Origin: Burkholderiales bacterium
Lineage (GTDB): Bacteria; Pseudomonadota; Gammaproteobacteria; Burkholderiales; Burkholderiaceae_B
Direction: 5' to 3'
DNA length: 47,796 nucleotides
NCBI GenBank assembly: GCA_021300475.1
Contig: JAJTDO010000004.1
Span: 1 to 47,796 of the forward strand
The notes under the pieces were generated by a model. That model was not told where the DNA came from. It did no database searches and saw only the letters and a program-made list of their open reading frames with translations. Positions 1-7,218 of this stretch are shown here, piece after piece; the stretch's first letter is position 1, and each line of letters begins with the position of its first letter. Both the position numbers and the translations under genes were made by a program.

Positions 1-85
1 TGGAGAGGAAGGCTCTGGCCGTGGTCGCAAGACCACGACGAAACCAGCCTCTGTGAAGCAGAAAGTCAGCTTTGAATCTGTTTAG
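1..85 (+). CDS. C-terminal end of an unidentified protein (partial)
   Basis: An open frame enters from the left edge in frame 2 and stops at TAG 83-85. The visible 27 residues are Gly/Arg/Lys/Thr rich with a basic tail. This resembles the low-complexity ends of RNA-binding proteins such as helicases, but too little is visible to name it. The next gene starts 16 nt later on the same strand. Confidence 0.4.
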   Translation, partial: GEEGSGRGRKTTTKPASVKQKVSFESV

Positions 86-101
86 GTAGATTTGAGTAGG
101 T

Positions 102-764
102 ATGACGGAACGGTATTCTCTTGCAATAGAAGATCAACTAAGAGCCAGTCAGGCATTTTGGGATGAGCGGTACGCCTGCGCAGACTACCGTTTTGGAAAA
201 ATACCCCACCCCATGGTATGCCGCCTTGCGCAACACTTGCCAGCCGGTGCCCGTGTACTGGCGGTGGCCGATGGTGAAGGGCGCAACGGAGTGGCGTTGG
301 CCGGCCTGGGTTTTCAGGTGACAGCGTTTGATGTGTCGCCGCTCGGCGTTGAAAAAGCCCGCCGTTTGCAGCAGTCGTTGAACGTACCGCCGCAAAATTA
401 CCAAACCTGTGTGGCTGGTGTTGATGACTTTAACTGGCCAAGCGCCACCTGCGATGCGGTTCTTGCCGTGTTTGTTCAGTTTGCGCCACCCAGCATGCGG
501 TTACGTATGTTTCAGCATTTCCGGAATGTTTTGAAACTAGGCGGTCTTTTGGCGTTGGTGGGCTACCGGCCGGAGCAAATTGCCTATGGCACCGGCGGGC
601 ATCCAGACCCGCTGCATTTGTACACAAAAGACTTGCTGGTGGATGCATTTGGCGACATGGCGTTTCTGCATTTTGAAAGCCTGGATGTTGAATTGAGCGA
701 AGGGGCAGGGCATCAGGGTAAAAGTGCCGTCATTGAATTGCTGGCCAGAAAGTCTGTTGCTTAA
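102..764 (+). CDS. Class I SAM-dependent methyltransferase
   Basis: A 220-residue protein with a Rossmann-type methyltransferase core. A glycine-rich motif I (VLAVADGEGRNGVALA, about residues 52-67) is followed by an acidic motif II (TAFDVSPLGVEKA). A later segment, CDAVLAVFVQF, fits motif IV. This arrangement resembles the TehB-like/UbiE-like small-molecule methyltransferases. The acceptor cannot be deduced. It appears to be a single soluble domain with no signal peptide. It lies just after the partial gene at the left edge and is convergent with the metallopeptidase-like gene at 789-1226, 24 nt away. No link to the alcohol-oxidation genes downstream is evident. Confidence 0.8.
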   Translation: MTERYSLAIEDQLRASQAFWDERYACADYRFGKIPHPMVCRLAQHLPAGARVLAVADGEGRNGVALAGLGFQVTAFDVSPLGVEKARRLQQSLNVPPQNYQTCVAGVDDFNWPSATCDAVLAVFVQFAPPSMRLRMFQHFRNVLKLGGLLALVGYRPEQIAYGTGGHPDPLHLYTKDLLVDAFGDMAFLHFESLDVELSEGAGHQGKSAVIELLARKSVA

Positions 765-788
765 GGTGTAACCGCTTGCAGCGAATCC

Positions 789-1226
789 TTATTTTGCTGT
801 AGTGGGGCAGGTCATGAAACGCAGTGAGAAACCTTCTCGCCAGTCGCTGCCTTCCTGATGCAAATACAGGTTCTGCACTTGGTAGGCTTGCCGTTCGTTG
901 GCCAGCACGGCTTCGCAACTGCCGAAGCGTTCATGTCCCCCCAACTTGAATTGCAATACATGAACCAGCTCATGGATCAAGAAAGACTTGTCCATGGCGT
1001 TTTGTTCCGAAAACGGAGCGCGCACGTAAATTTGGTAGGCCTCGGTGTCAAACACAGCCGCCATGTTGCGACAGCGCGCCGGTTCATCGGGGCAGACTTT
1101 TTCCATCAATACCGTGGGCGACACCAATTGCACATCCGGAATTTGTGAAACATCCACCGCTGGCAACTGCGACAACTGAATCGCAATCAACAACAAGTCT
1201 TGTAAAAGTGCTTGGCTCAATGCCAT
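789..1226 (-). CDS. Small HExxH zinc-metallopeptidase-like protein
   Basis: A 145-residue protein. Its centre carries a classic gluzincin/metzincin-type motif, IHELVHVLQ, with H85, E86 and H89 as predicted zinc and catalytic residues. A downstream Glu/Asn-rich stretch (SCEAVLANERQAYQVQN) contains acidic residues that could supply the third zinc ligand, as E-A-x-x in gluzincins. Four to five Cys residues (45, 52, about 103 and near the C-terminus) could form disulfides. The hydrophobic N-terminus is short and not a clear signal peptide. ATG at 1226 has a GAGG about 8 nt upstream. It is divergent from the quinoprotein dehydrogenase gene. The substrate is unknown, and the peptidase call rests on the motif alone. 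Confidence 0.6.
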   Translation of the reverse strand: MALSQALLQDLLLIAIQLSQLPAVDVSQIPDVQLVSPTVLMEKVCPDEPARCRNMAAVFDTEAYQIYVRAPFSEQNAMDKSFLIHELVHVLQFKLGGHERFGSCEAVLANERQAYQVQNLYLHQEGSDWREGFSLRFMTCPTTAK

Positions 1227-1336
1227 TGAGTGACCTCGTACGGGGTGTGTACCTTAAAGCAAGCGATCCCCGTGCCAACCTGCTTTTGGCTGTGTATACA
1301 GGGCAATGCAGCGCTTGCTCCTGTAACAGCTTGAAT

Positions 1337-1366
1337 TGTCACTGTACTGTTTTGTTACAAGTGACA
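1337..1366. promoter_or_regulatory. Candidate activator-binding inverted repeat upstream of the dehydrogenase promoter
   Basis: TGTCAC (1337-1342) and GTGACA (1361-1366) form an inverted repeat 76 nt upstream of the sigma-54 -24 element. Related TGTGACA/TGTCA elements lie upstream of the three other sigma-54 promoters in the window. It is therefore a plausible upstream activating sequence for the AcoR-like regulator at 8986-11055. This is inference from motif sharing. Confidence 0.45.
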
Positions 1367-1441
1367 CCTTTTGTGCCATGAATTTCCCTGGAACTTCTTG
1401 TAAACAAGCCGCAGCCGCAGGTTTGGAGGCTTTCCTCTAGT

Positions 1442-1457
1442 TGGCACGGCCTTTGCA
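1442..1457 (+). promoter_or_regulatory. Sigma-54 promoter of the quinoprotein dehydrogenase gene
   Basis: TGGCACGGCCTTTGCA matches the sigma-54 consensus TGGCACG-N4-TTGC exactly, with the invariant GG and GC correctly spaced. The gene starts 64 nt downstream of this element. A sigma-54 activator gene lies in the same locus. Confidence 0.9.
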
Positions 1458-1520
1458 TGAACTGATTACGCTCAACTTTTTTCAGAAGCGGAAAACACTT
1501 GTAGTTTTTAAGGGGGATTT

Positions 1521-3269
1521 ATGAAGAAATCATTGGTCGCATCCGTTATTGGCGCTGCACTGCTCGGCTCAACAGCTGTGCTGGCTGCAGGCGTTACAGA
1601 TGCAATGATCGAGAAGGACGCAAGCACAGGCAATGACGTTCTGAGCTCGGGTCTGGGGACAGAAGGTCAGCGCTACTCACCGCTGAAACAAATCAATGCC
1701 GGCAACGTCAGCAAGCTGACACCTGCCTGGTCCATGTCTTTCGGTGGCGAAAAGCAGCGCGGACAAGAGTCCCAGCCGCTGGTCTACAACGGCAAGATGT
1801 TCGTGACCGCTTCTTATTCCCGTATTTTTGCGGTGGATGTGAAGACTGGCACCAAGCTTTGGAAATATGAGCACCGTCTGCCCGACGGCATCATGCCTTG
1901 CTGCGACGTGGTAAACCGCGGTGCCGCCTTGTATGACAACCTGGTGATTTTCAGCACATTGGATGCCCAGTTGGTTGCGCTTAACCAGGACACCGGCGAA
2001 GTAGTGTGGAAAGAAAAGATCGACGACTATCAGGCGGGCTACTCAAACACAGCCGCTCCGCTGATCGCCAAGGGCCTGTTGCTGACGGGTACTTCCGGTG
2101 GTGAGTTTGGCGTTGTGGGTCGCGTTGAAGCGCGTGATCCAAGAACCGGCCAGCTGGTCTGGGTTCGTCCGACCGTTGAAGGTCACATGGGTTACAAGTA
2201 CGACAAGGCCGGCAACAAAACTGAAAACGGCATTTCTGGAACCACCAACAAATCATGGCCTGGCGACCTCTGGAAAACAGGTGGTGCATCTACATGGTTG
2301 GGCGGCACATTCGACAACAAAACAGGTTTGGCCTATTTCGGTACTGGTAACCCAGCGCCTTGGAACAGCCATATTCGCCCCGGCGACAACCTGTTTTCTT
2401 GCGCGACAGTGGCCATTGACGTGGCAACAGGTCAGATCAAGTGGCACTATCAAAATACACCCAACGATGGTTGGGACTTTGACGGTGTAAACGAGTTCGT
2501 AACCTTTGATGGCCCCAATGGCAAGCGTTTGGGCGGCAAGGCTGACCGAAATGGTTTCTTCTACGTATTGGACGCTGAAAACGGCAAACTGGAAAACGCA
2601 TTCCCCTTCGTTAAGAAGGTGACATGGGCTTCTGGTGTTGATCTGAAAACAGGTCGTCCAAACTTCGTTCCTGAAAACCGCCCAGGGGATCCTTCAAAAG
2701 GTGCCGATGGCAAAAAAGGCAATGTGGTTTTCGCAGCCCCTTCATTCCTGGGTGGCAAGAACCAGATGCCTATGGCCTACAGCCCGAAGACCAACTACTT
2801 CTACGTGCCAGCCAATGAATGGGGCATGGACATCTGGAATGAGCCAATCACCTACAAAAAGGGTGCGGCTTATCTGGGTGCCGGCTTCACAATCAAGCCT
2901 CTGAACGAAGATTACATCGGCGCAATGCGTGCGATGGATCCGAAGACAGGTAAGATTGTCTGGGAAAACAAGAACCCTGCTCCTCTCTGGGGTGGTGTGC
3001 TTGCAACAGGCGGCGATCTGGTGTTCTACGGTACACCTGAAGGTTACCTGAAGGCAGTGGATTCCAAGACTGGCAAGGACCTCTGGAAATTCCAGACAGG
3101 TTCAGGCGTGGTTGCTCCCCCGATCACATGGCAAGACGGCGACACACAGTATGTCGCAGTGGTGTCCGGTTGGGGTGGTGCAGTGCCTCTGTGGGGCGGA
3201 GAAGTGGCCAAAAAGGTCAACTTCCTCGAGCAGGGCGGTTCCGTCTGGGTGTTCAAACTCACCAAGTAA
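1521..3269 (+). CDS. PQQ-dependent alcohol dehydrogenase, probably lanthanide type
   Basis: A 582-residue periplasmic quinoprotein of the methanol/ethanol dehydrogenase family; it oxidises alcohols and passes electrons to a cytochrome c. A Sec signal ([22 protein letters not shown]) is followed by an eight-bladed propeller fold with repeated W-motifs (for example [26 protein letters not shown]). The adjacent cysteines C127-C128 (PCCDVVNRG) form the ring disulfide near PQQ. Metal ligands are E195 (SGGEFG), N277 (GTGNPAPW) and the catalytic D319. A second Asp, D321 (GWDFDGVNE), sits two residues after D319; in this family it marks lanthanide-dependent enzymes such as XoxF and PedH, while Ca-enzymes usually have Ala or Ser there. 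No C-terminal haem domain is present, so it needs a separate cytochrome, probably the one at 11299-11778. Substrate range (methanol, ethanol, other alcohols) cannot be read from sequence. The start has AGGGGGA about 7 nt upstream. Confidence 0.93.
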   Translation: MKKSLVASVIGAALLGSTAVLAAGVTDAMIEKDASTGNDVLSSGLGTEGQRYSPLKQINAGNVSKLTPAWSMSFGGEKQRGQESQPLVYNGKMFVTASYSRIFAVDVKTGTKLWKYEHRLPDGIMPCCDVVNRGAALYDNLVIFSTLDAQLVALNQDTGEVVWKEKIDDYQAGYSNTAAPLIAKGLLLTGTSGGEFGVVGRVEARDPRTGQLVWVRPTVEGHMGYKYDKAGNKTENGISGTTNKSWPGDLWKTGGASTWLGGTFDNKTGLAYFGTGNPAPWNSHIRPGDNLFSCATVAIDVATGQIKWHYQNTPNDGWDFDGVNEFVTFDGPNGKRLGGKADRNGFFYVLDAENGKLENAFPFVKKVTWASGVDLKTGRPNFVPENRPGDPSKGADGKKGNVVFAAPSFLGGKNQMPMAYSPKTNYFYVPANEWGMDIWNEPITYKKGAAYLGAGFTIKPLNEDYIGAMRAMDPKTGKIVWENKNPAPLWGGVLATGGDLVFYGTPEGYLKAVDSKTGKDLWKFQTGSGVVAPPITWQDGDTQYVAVVSGWGGAVPLWGGEVAKKVNFLEQGGSVWVFKLTK

Positions 3270-3328
3270 TTTCACAATAAGCTTGAAGACCTGATGATAA
3301 TTTAGTCCTCCTTGGTTCAGGTCATATT

Positions 3329-3358
3329 GGCCGGTCACGAAAATGATCGGCCTTTTTT
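3329..3358 (+). terminator. Intrinsic terminator after the dehydrogenase gene
   Basis: A 9-bp stem (GGCCGGTCA / TGATCGGCC, one G-T pair) with a 6-nt loop is followed by six T. It lies 60 nt after the stop codon. Confidence 0.85.
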
Positions 3359-3378
3359 ATGGCTGAATATGTTCAATA

Positions 3379-3428
3379 TGTATCACGTAATGAACGGATA
3401 TTGTATTTTTCGTATATTATTTGATACA
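3379..3428. promoter_or_regulatory. Candidate operator/promoter of the xre gene
   Basis: TGTATCA (3379-3385) and TGATACA (3422-3428) form an inverted repeat in a very AT-rich stretch, and the second arm runs into the start codon. XRE antitoxin-type regulators commonly autorepress through such sites. Autoregulation here is inferred. Confidence 0.4.
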
Positions 3429-3736
3429 TGCCAAGCAAAAAACAACCCATCTATCCGTCAGAAAAAAAACTGCTTGCCGAGTTTGGTGAGCGGCTTCGCT
3501 TGGCACGCCTGCGGCGAGAAATTTCTGCTGAAACGCTGGCTGAGCGTTCGTCAATTTCCCGAATGACACTGCACCGTGCGGAAAAAGGTTCGCCAGCGGT
3601 TGCGATGGGTACCTACCTGCGGATTCTGGCAGCCCTGCACCTGCAAGACGATATCAACCTGCTGGCCAAGGACGACAAACTCGGTCGCAAGTTGCAAGAT
3701 TTGGAGCTGCCAAAAAGAAGGCTATTGAACAAATAG
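3428..3736 (+). CDS. XRE-family helix-turn-helix regulator (HipB-like)
   Basis: A 102-residue DNA-binding protein. The HTH occupies about residues 19-75: FGERLRLARLRREISAETLA, then the recognition helix region SSISRMTLHRAEKGSP. This is the layout of small HipB-like regulators encoded immediately before hipA-type kinase genes. The last codons abut the left end of an IS200/IS605-type element, so the final residues and the TAG stop may derive partly from the insertion. A possible remnant of the downstream partner lies on the other side of the element (5246-5296). It would act in the cytoplasm as a transcriptional repressor, and as an antitoxin if the toxin were intact. With the partner broken it is probably an orphan regulator. 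Confidence 0.75.
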   Translation: MPSKKQPIYPSEKKLLAEFGERLRLARLRREISAETLAERSSISRMTLHRAEKGSPAVAMGTYLRILAALHLQDDINLLAKDDKLGRKLQDLELPKRRLLNK

Positions 3737-3776
3737 CCGCGCAATCTCGGGTGCTTCAGCTTGCGAGTCAAGCGGC
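3736..3776 (+). repeat. Left-end subterminal stem-loop of the tnpB element
   Basis: Nested inverted repeats GCCGC...GCGGC enclose CTCG...CGAG. The inner sequence CTCGGGTGCTTCAGC is almost the same as CTCGGGTGCTTTAGC in the right end (5217-5231). Paired imperfect hairpins at both ends are typical of IS200/IS605 elements. The exact boundary is not resolved. Confidence 0.6.
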
Positions 3777-3818
3777 TAGAATCTAATTAAACCCTAAAAA
3801 GCTGGTTATAATACCAGT

Positions 3819-5201
3819 ATGGCAATCACCGGCATCAAAACCAAATTCCACCCCGATGCAGTTCTGGCAGAAACACTAAGCCAGTGGATAGGTTGCGCCC
3901 GTGTTATCTACAATGCCAAGTGCGACGAAGACAAATACCTCCGCACATACGCCAGAAAGTGTCTGCCTGTGAGCACTTGGCCGAAACCAGACCAAACGTA
4001 CAGCCAGTTTAAAACTGAGCTCACGTCATTCCTGTCGGAATGTCCTTCTCAGATTCTGCGAAACGCGGCAACGATTTGGTTTCAAGCCTATCAATCCTTT
4101 TTCAAAGGCATCGGTGGTAGACCTGCTCGAAAATCAAGAGTCAAAGGCAACTATATTTGGCTTACGCAAGAGTTGTTTCGGATCAATTGGGTAAACGCTG
4201 TGTGCCATTTATCGATTGGTACAAAGGCTAATCCTGTGGGCACACTTCGAATCAAGTGGAATAAATCCAGAATTCCTGCGCAATCGCCTAAATCGGTCTG
4301 GATACGAAAAACAAACGCAGGCTGGAGTTTGGCGTTTAGCTATGACGATGGCCTGCTGCATCAAGACGTTTCGACTTCTGAGCACTTGGCATACCTTAAA
4401 ACGCTTGATTCACAAGCCCTAGATGAGTTGATTACACCAGTCGATAGGGGTGTGGCCAAGCCACTGCACACGCACAATGCGATTTACGCCCTAGACGCGG
4501 ACTCGAAACGGAAATTTGCTTGGCGCGATAAACTCGTTAAGCGATATCAGAGAAAAGCTGCACGTCAGGTTAAAGGATCAAACCAGCGTAAGCGCACATT
4601 GCAGCGGGTTGCCAAGCTCAGAGAAAAAGACAAGGAAGTTCGAACCAACTTTTGGCATCAAACCACCCGCGCATTGGCTAATAATTCCAAGGTGATTGTC
4701 TTGGAAGACCTGAAGTTAAAGAACATGACCAAAAGAGCCAAGCCCAAGATCTGCGAAATTACAGGCAACTGGTTAAAAAACGGTGCTCGTGCAAAATCGG
4801 GTTTAAACAAAGCCTTGCTTGGCGTAGGCTTGTACCAGTTCGAGCAGTTCTTAAGCTATAAAATGGCAGCGGCCAACAAGCCACTACTTAAAGTTTCACC
4901 TCACCATACAAGTCAAGAATGTGCTCATTGCGGCCACATTCACCCGAGCAATCGGATAAGCCAATCTGACTTCAAATGCCAAAGCTGTGGACATGCGGAC
5001 AACGCAGATCACAATGCAGCTTTGGTCATTCGGAAAAGAGCAATCAATTTAATTATAAACTCAGGGACTGAGTTAGCAGGCACACATAAAAACGTGCTTA
5101 AGCTACGGGCAAGCGTCGATAAATCGGCAAACTCATGTAAGACGCTCAAGGTCAAGGCTTTGGGGGCGGCGAGTGGCTTGTCAAAAAAGAAGGCTGCCTA
5201 A
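3819..5201 (+). CDS. tnpB: TnpB RNA-guided nuclease of an IS200/IS605-type element
   Basis: A 460-residue protein with the OrfB/TnpB layout: an N-terminal helix-turn-helix-like segment (about 1-130), a beta-barrel/wedge region, a RuvC-like nuclease and a C-terminal zinc ribbon. The catalytic triad looks intact: D209 (PVDRGVAKPL), E296 (VIVLEDLKL) and D397 (NADHNAALVI). The zinc ribbon is CAHC...CQSC, about residues 368-390. TnpB proteins are guided by an omega-RNA derived from the element's right end and cleave DNA next to a transposon-associated motif. The ATG follows a small palindrome (CTGGT-TATAAT-ACCAG) containing a -10-like box, and there is no clear Shine-Dalgarno, so translation may be leaderless or nearly so. 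The lysine-rich C-terminal tail is usual. Activity cannot be judged from sequence. Confidence 0.88.
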   Translation: MAITGIKTKFHPDAVLAETLSQWIGCARVIYNAKCDEDKYLRTYARKCLPVSTWPKPDQTYSQFKTELTSFLSECPSQILRNAATIWFQAYQSFFKGIGGRPARKSRVKGNYIWLTQELFRINWVNAVCHLSIGTKANPVGTLRIKWNKSRIPAQSPKSVWIRKTNAGWSLAFSYDDGLLHQDVSTSEHLAYLKTLDSQALDELITPVDRGVAKPLHTHNAIYALDADSKRKFAWRDKLVKRYQRKAARQVKGSNQRKRTLQRVAKLREKDKEVRTNFWHQTTRALANNSKVIVLEDLKLKNMTKRAKPKICEITGNWLKNGARAKSGLNKALLGVGLYQFEQFLSYKMAAANKPLLKVSPHHTSQECAHCGHIHPSNRISQSDFKCQSCGHADNADHNAALVIRKRAINLIINSGTELAGTHKNVLKLRASVDKSANSCKTLKVKALGAASGLSKKKAA

Positions 5202-5245
5202 AGAGGCAGTCGGAAGCTCGGGTGCTTTAGCCCCGAGTTGTTCAC
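5194..5245 (+). ncRNA. Right-end hairpins, probable omega-RNA scaffold 3' end
   Basis: Two stem-loops overlap and follow the tnpB stop codon: CTGCCT-AAAG-AGGCAG (5194-5209) and CTCGGG...CCCCGAG (5217-5237). The sequence then reads TTGTTCAC. In characterised TnpB elements the right end is transcribed as the omega-RNA scaffold and the bases just outside are the guide. By that rule the guide would start at about 5246. No expression evidence is available. Confidence 0.45.
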
Positions 5246-5296
5246 ATGAGGGAAGAAAAACTGGAGATCTGGATTGATGAACGCTGCATTCCTTAA
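5246..5296 (+). pseudogene. Possible hipA 5' remnant
   Basis: An ATG immediately outside the element's right end opens a 16-codon frame (MREEKLEIWIDERCIP) ending in TAA. The pattern 'LEIWID' resembles the first beta strand of HipA-like kinases, which are normally encoded directly after an XRE gene like the one at 3428-3736. No longer frame continues. It is best read as a decayed toxin gene. The match is short, so this is tentative. Confidence 0.3.
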
Positions 5297-5358
5297 TTTC
5301 AACGGGTAACTTCAATTAACCGGCAGTGCTGTCTTCAATACCCGCCGGCAGCACTCGC

Positions 5359-6099
5359 TCATTTAATTGAATAGTTCACCAGCAGCATTTCAACGCGGCC
5401 ACCTTTGTAGAAGGTGCTTTTCAGTTGTTCCACACGTTCCAGTTTCACAAGACCCACCTTGGGGCAATACCACTCTTTGGTGGTCAGTGGGATTTTCTGA
5501 AAACCATTGAGCGGGTCTGTGTACAAAGTCAGGTCTGCCTTGCCCACCACCAGCGCGCAATTGCTGAATTCGCCCGCCGGTACGCTGACCTTGGCTTCCA
5601 TGTCTTCCACGCTGTAGTTCATCAGTATGCTTTTTACATACTTCAGTTCGCGCGGGTAGTCGTTGCTGCGCATCAGCGCATAGGGCACGGTGCTGGAAGT
5701 CCAGGTGGTGCCGGTCTGCAAGGGAAATTTCAACACTTGCCTGGGTTTTTCATCCAACACGGCCTGCTGTTGCAAATCCATGCGTTCGGCAATGCGTTTG
5801 ATGCCGGTTTCGTCCGCGCGCAACCAGTATTCTATGCCCACGTTTTCCGGGGTTTCACTGCGCCGTATAAAGAGCGGTTTGTCATCGAAACTGCTTTCGC
5901 GCAACACGGAAATGGTTTGCTCGTTGTTTTCAATGGTGTCGTCTTTCTCCGTGGTCAGCTTGTAAACCCAGCGCGAACCTTCGGTCAGAGGAAAGTAGCT
6001 GAGCTGTTCGTTTTTGGAGCAACCCGCCAGACCTGTGGCGACCAGCAGGCAAGCTGCCAACAGCGACTTTTTTTTGTAGTAATAAGTATCTTCGTGCAT
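5359..6099 (-). CDS. Predicted lipoprotein, last gene of the Exb/Tol-like cassette
   Basis: The start at 6099 is chosen because GGAGAA lies 7 nt upstream and the protein then begins with a basic stretch, a hydrophobic segment and a lipobox (LLVATGLAGC). That gives a 246-residue lipoprotein. The mature part reads as a beta-rich domain: FPLTEGSRWVYKL near the start, later KFPLQTGTTWTSS and VSVPAGEFSNCALV. Phrases of this kind occur in periplasmic domains of unknown function. The start lies just after the stop of the upstream gene (6101-6613), so the two are probably coupled. It is the fifth gene in a same-strand run beginning with the YVTN protein at 8952. I do not recognise a named family. It could be the outer-membrane or periplasmic anchor of the TolQ/ExbD-like complex. 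Confidence 0.7.
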   Translation of the reverse strand: MHEDTYYYKKKSLLAACLLVATGLAGCSKNEQLSYFPLTEGSRWVYKLTTEKDDTIENNEQTISVLRESSFDDKPLFIRRSETPENVGIEYWLRADETGIKRIAERMDLQQQAVLDEKPRQVLKFPLQTGTTWTSSTVPYALMRSNDYPRELKYVKSILMNYSVEDMEAKVSVPAGEFSNCALVVGKADLTLYTDPLNGFQKIPLTTKEWYCPKVGLVKLERVEQLKSTFYKGGRVEMLLVNYSIK

Positions 6100-6100
6100 T

Positions 6101-6613
6101 TCATTTCTCCGGCAATTGTGGAGAAGGTGCGTCGCTGATGCGGATTTTTGCATTCGGGTCAGCCGCATTTTTTAACCAGCCCAGCATGCCTGAGGAAGAG
6201 GGCGGTTCAGTGGAACCGATCTGGCTCAGGCCCTGACGGTTTTTCGTCATCGAGTCATTGAGCAGCGCATGCAGTTCCTTTTGGTAGGCCAACTGGAAGG
6301 CTCTGGGGTTTTGTGAGGGCTTGTTGTCTTCCAGCGGGTTTACCCAGATGTAGATGGCGCCTTTGGTATTGCGCTCTTTGTTGGGCTCTTCAATCACCGT
6401 GGCCAGCAACACGAATTTTTTTGGCGGGTGCTGTGCAGACGGCCAGCCTCGCATGTCTTCAAACGCACCCTGCGCAAAAAAGTAGGAGCAAGTGACAGCC
6501 AACACCATGCCCGCTTTCACCCACAGTTTCCATGGGGTGGCAAAGCACAGGCACATTAAAAGAAAAGCGAGCGTGACATACAACAAGGTCAGCGGCAGGG
6601 TGAGATCCATCAT
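6101..6613 (-). CDS. Small inner-membrane protein of unknown function
   Basis: A 170-residue protein with two N-terminal transmembrane segments (about residues 4-25, LPLTLLYVTLAFLLMCLCF, and 32-48, VKAGMVLAVTCSYFFAQ), then a roughly 120-residue soluble domain. That domain contains KFVLLATVIEEP and GAIYIWVNPLED, and the tail is proline/serine rich. No family is recognised. The ATG overlaps the stop of the ExbD-like gene (ATGA), and its own stop is 1 nt from the lipoprotein start. This tight packing argues for a shared complex with the TolQ-like and ExbD-like proteins. Alternative: a membrane-anchored substrate sensor. Confidence 0.65.
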   Translation of the reverse strand: MMDLTLPLTLLYVTLAFLLMCLCFATPWKLWVKAGMVLAVTCSYFFAQGAFEDMRGWPSAQHPPKKFVLLATVIEEPNKERNTKGAIYIWVNPLEDNKPSQNPRAFQLAYQKELHALLNDSMTKNRQGLSQIGSTEPPSSSGMLGWLKNAADPNAKIRISDAPSPQLPEK

Positions 6614-7215
6614 AGGGTTTCCACAATCACTTTTGGCAGGGTATTTACATCACTGACAGCGCCATCGGCACTGACGGTGAAGCGACAGGCGGTGCGTTCA
6701 GCACCTTTGGCAGGCAATTCAAGCGTGCCGTAATAAACAACTGTGGCCACGGGGTTTACTTTCACCACGGTAACGGTGGCTTCCACGGGCTTTTGGTCGC
6801 GCGATTCATAATATTGAACATTCACCGTGTATTCGCCGGGGGCGAAGCCGCGGATAGTCACCACTTCCTGGTTTAAGGGGTTGATGATCTGTTTTCCGTT
6901 GATGAGAATTTCATCGCCTGCGCTGCCGCGGTCGTCTCGGTCCAGGTGCATCAAGCCACCTTCGCGCTGGCGAAACCACACCAGGTTGCCGGCCGGGTCT
7001 TGCACCCACGTGTCCAGATCGTTGGTGTTGTTGTCTGGCCAGCTCACCGTGATGATGAACTCGGCCTTTGAGGGAATATCGCCTGTTTTTTTCGCTTTCG
7101 GATTCATTAGCAGCAAGGCCAGAATGAAGCAGAAAACAAAGGCAATCAGGATGTTGAACAGCATGTCGTAAAACGGATCCGTTTCCGCCTCACGGGGTTT
7201 TCTTCCAAATGCCAT
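6610..7215 (-). CDS. ExbD/TolR-like protein with a periplasmic beta-domain extension
   Basis: A 201-residue protein. The N-terminus has one transmembrane helix (about residues 14-36) with an Asp at its cytoplasmic edge (DPFYDMLFNILIAF), matching the proton-conducting Asp of ExbD, TolR and MotB. After about residue 50 a periplasmic domain follows: ITVSWPDNNTNDLDTWVQDP, then IRGFAPGEYTVNVQYYES. This resembles beta-sandwich domains that bind carbohydrate or metal rather than the usual short TolR domain. It lies 3 nt downstream of the TolQ-like gene and overlaps the next gene. It would form the force-transducing half of a proton channel. ZorB of the Zorya defence system also has this topology, but no Zorya effector genes are nearby. 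Confidence 0.7.
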   Translation of the reverse strand: MAFGRKPREAETDPFYDMLFNILIAFVFCFILALLLMNPKAKKTGDIPSKAEFIITVSWPDNNTNDLDTWVQDPAGNLVWFRQREGGLMHLDRDDRGSAGDEILINGKQIINPLNQEVVTIRGFAPGEYTVNVQYYESRDQKPVEATVTVVKVNPVATVVYYGTLELPAKGAERTACRFTVSADGAVSDVNTLPKVIVETL

Positions 7216-7218
7216 GGC

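Larger units (their letters stand above)
3736..5245 (+). mobile_element. IS200/IS605 superfamily element, tnpB only (IS1341 type)
   Basis: One tnpB gene is flanked by related hairpin ends, with no tnpA (Y1 transposase) gene inside, so movement would need a transposase in trans. It sits between an xre gene and a possible hipA 5' remnant. No terminal inverted repeats or target duplications are seen, as expected for this superfamily. The boundaries are estimated from the hairpins and from the ATG that follows TTCAC on the right. Confidence 0.7.

Noticed and set aside
3819-5201. TnpB read as a Cas12-type CRISPR nuclease
   Set aside because: There is no repeat array, no cas1 or cas2, and the length and flanking hairpins are those of an IS200/IS605 element.
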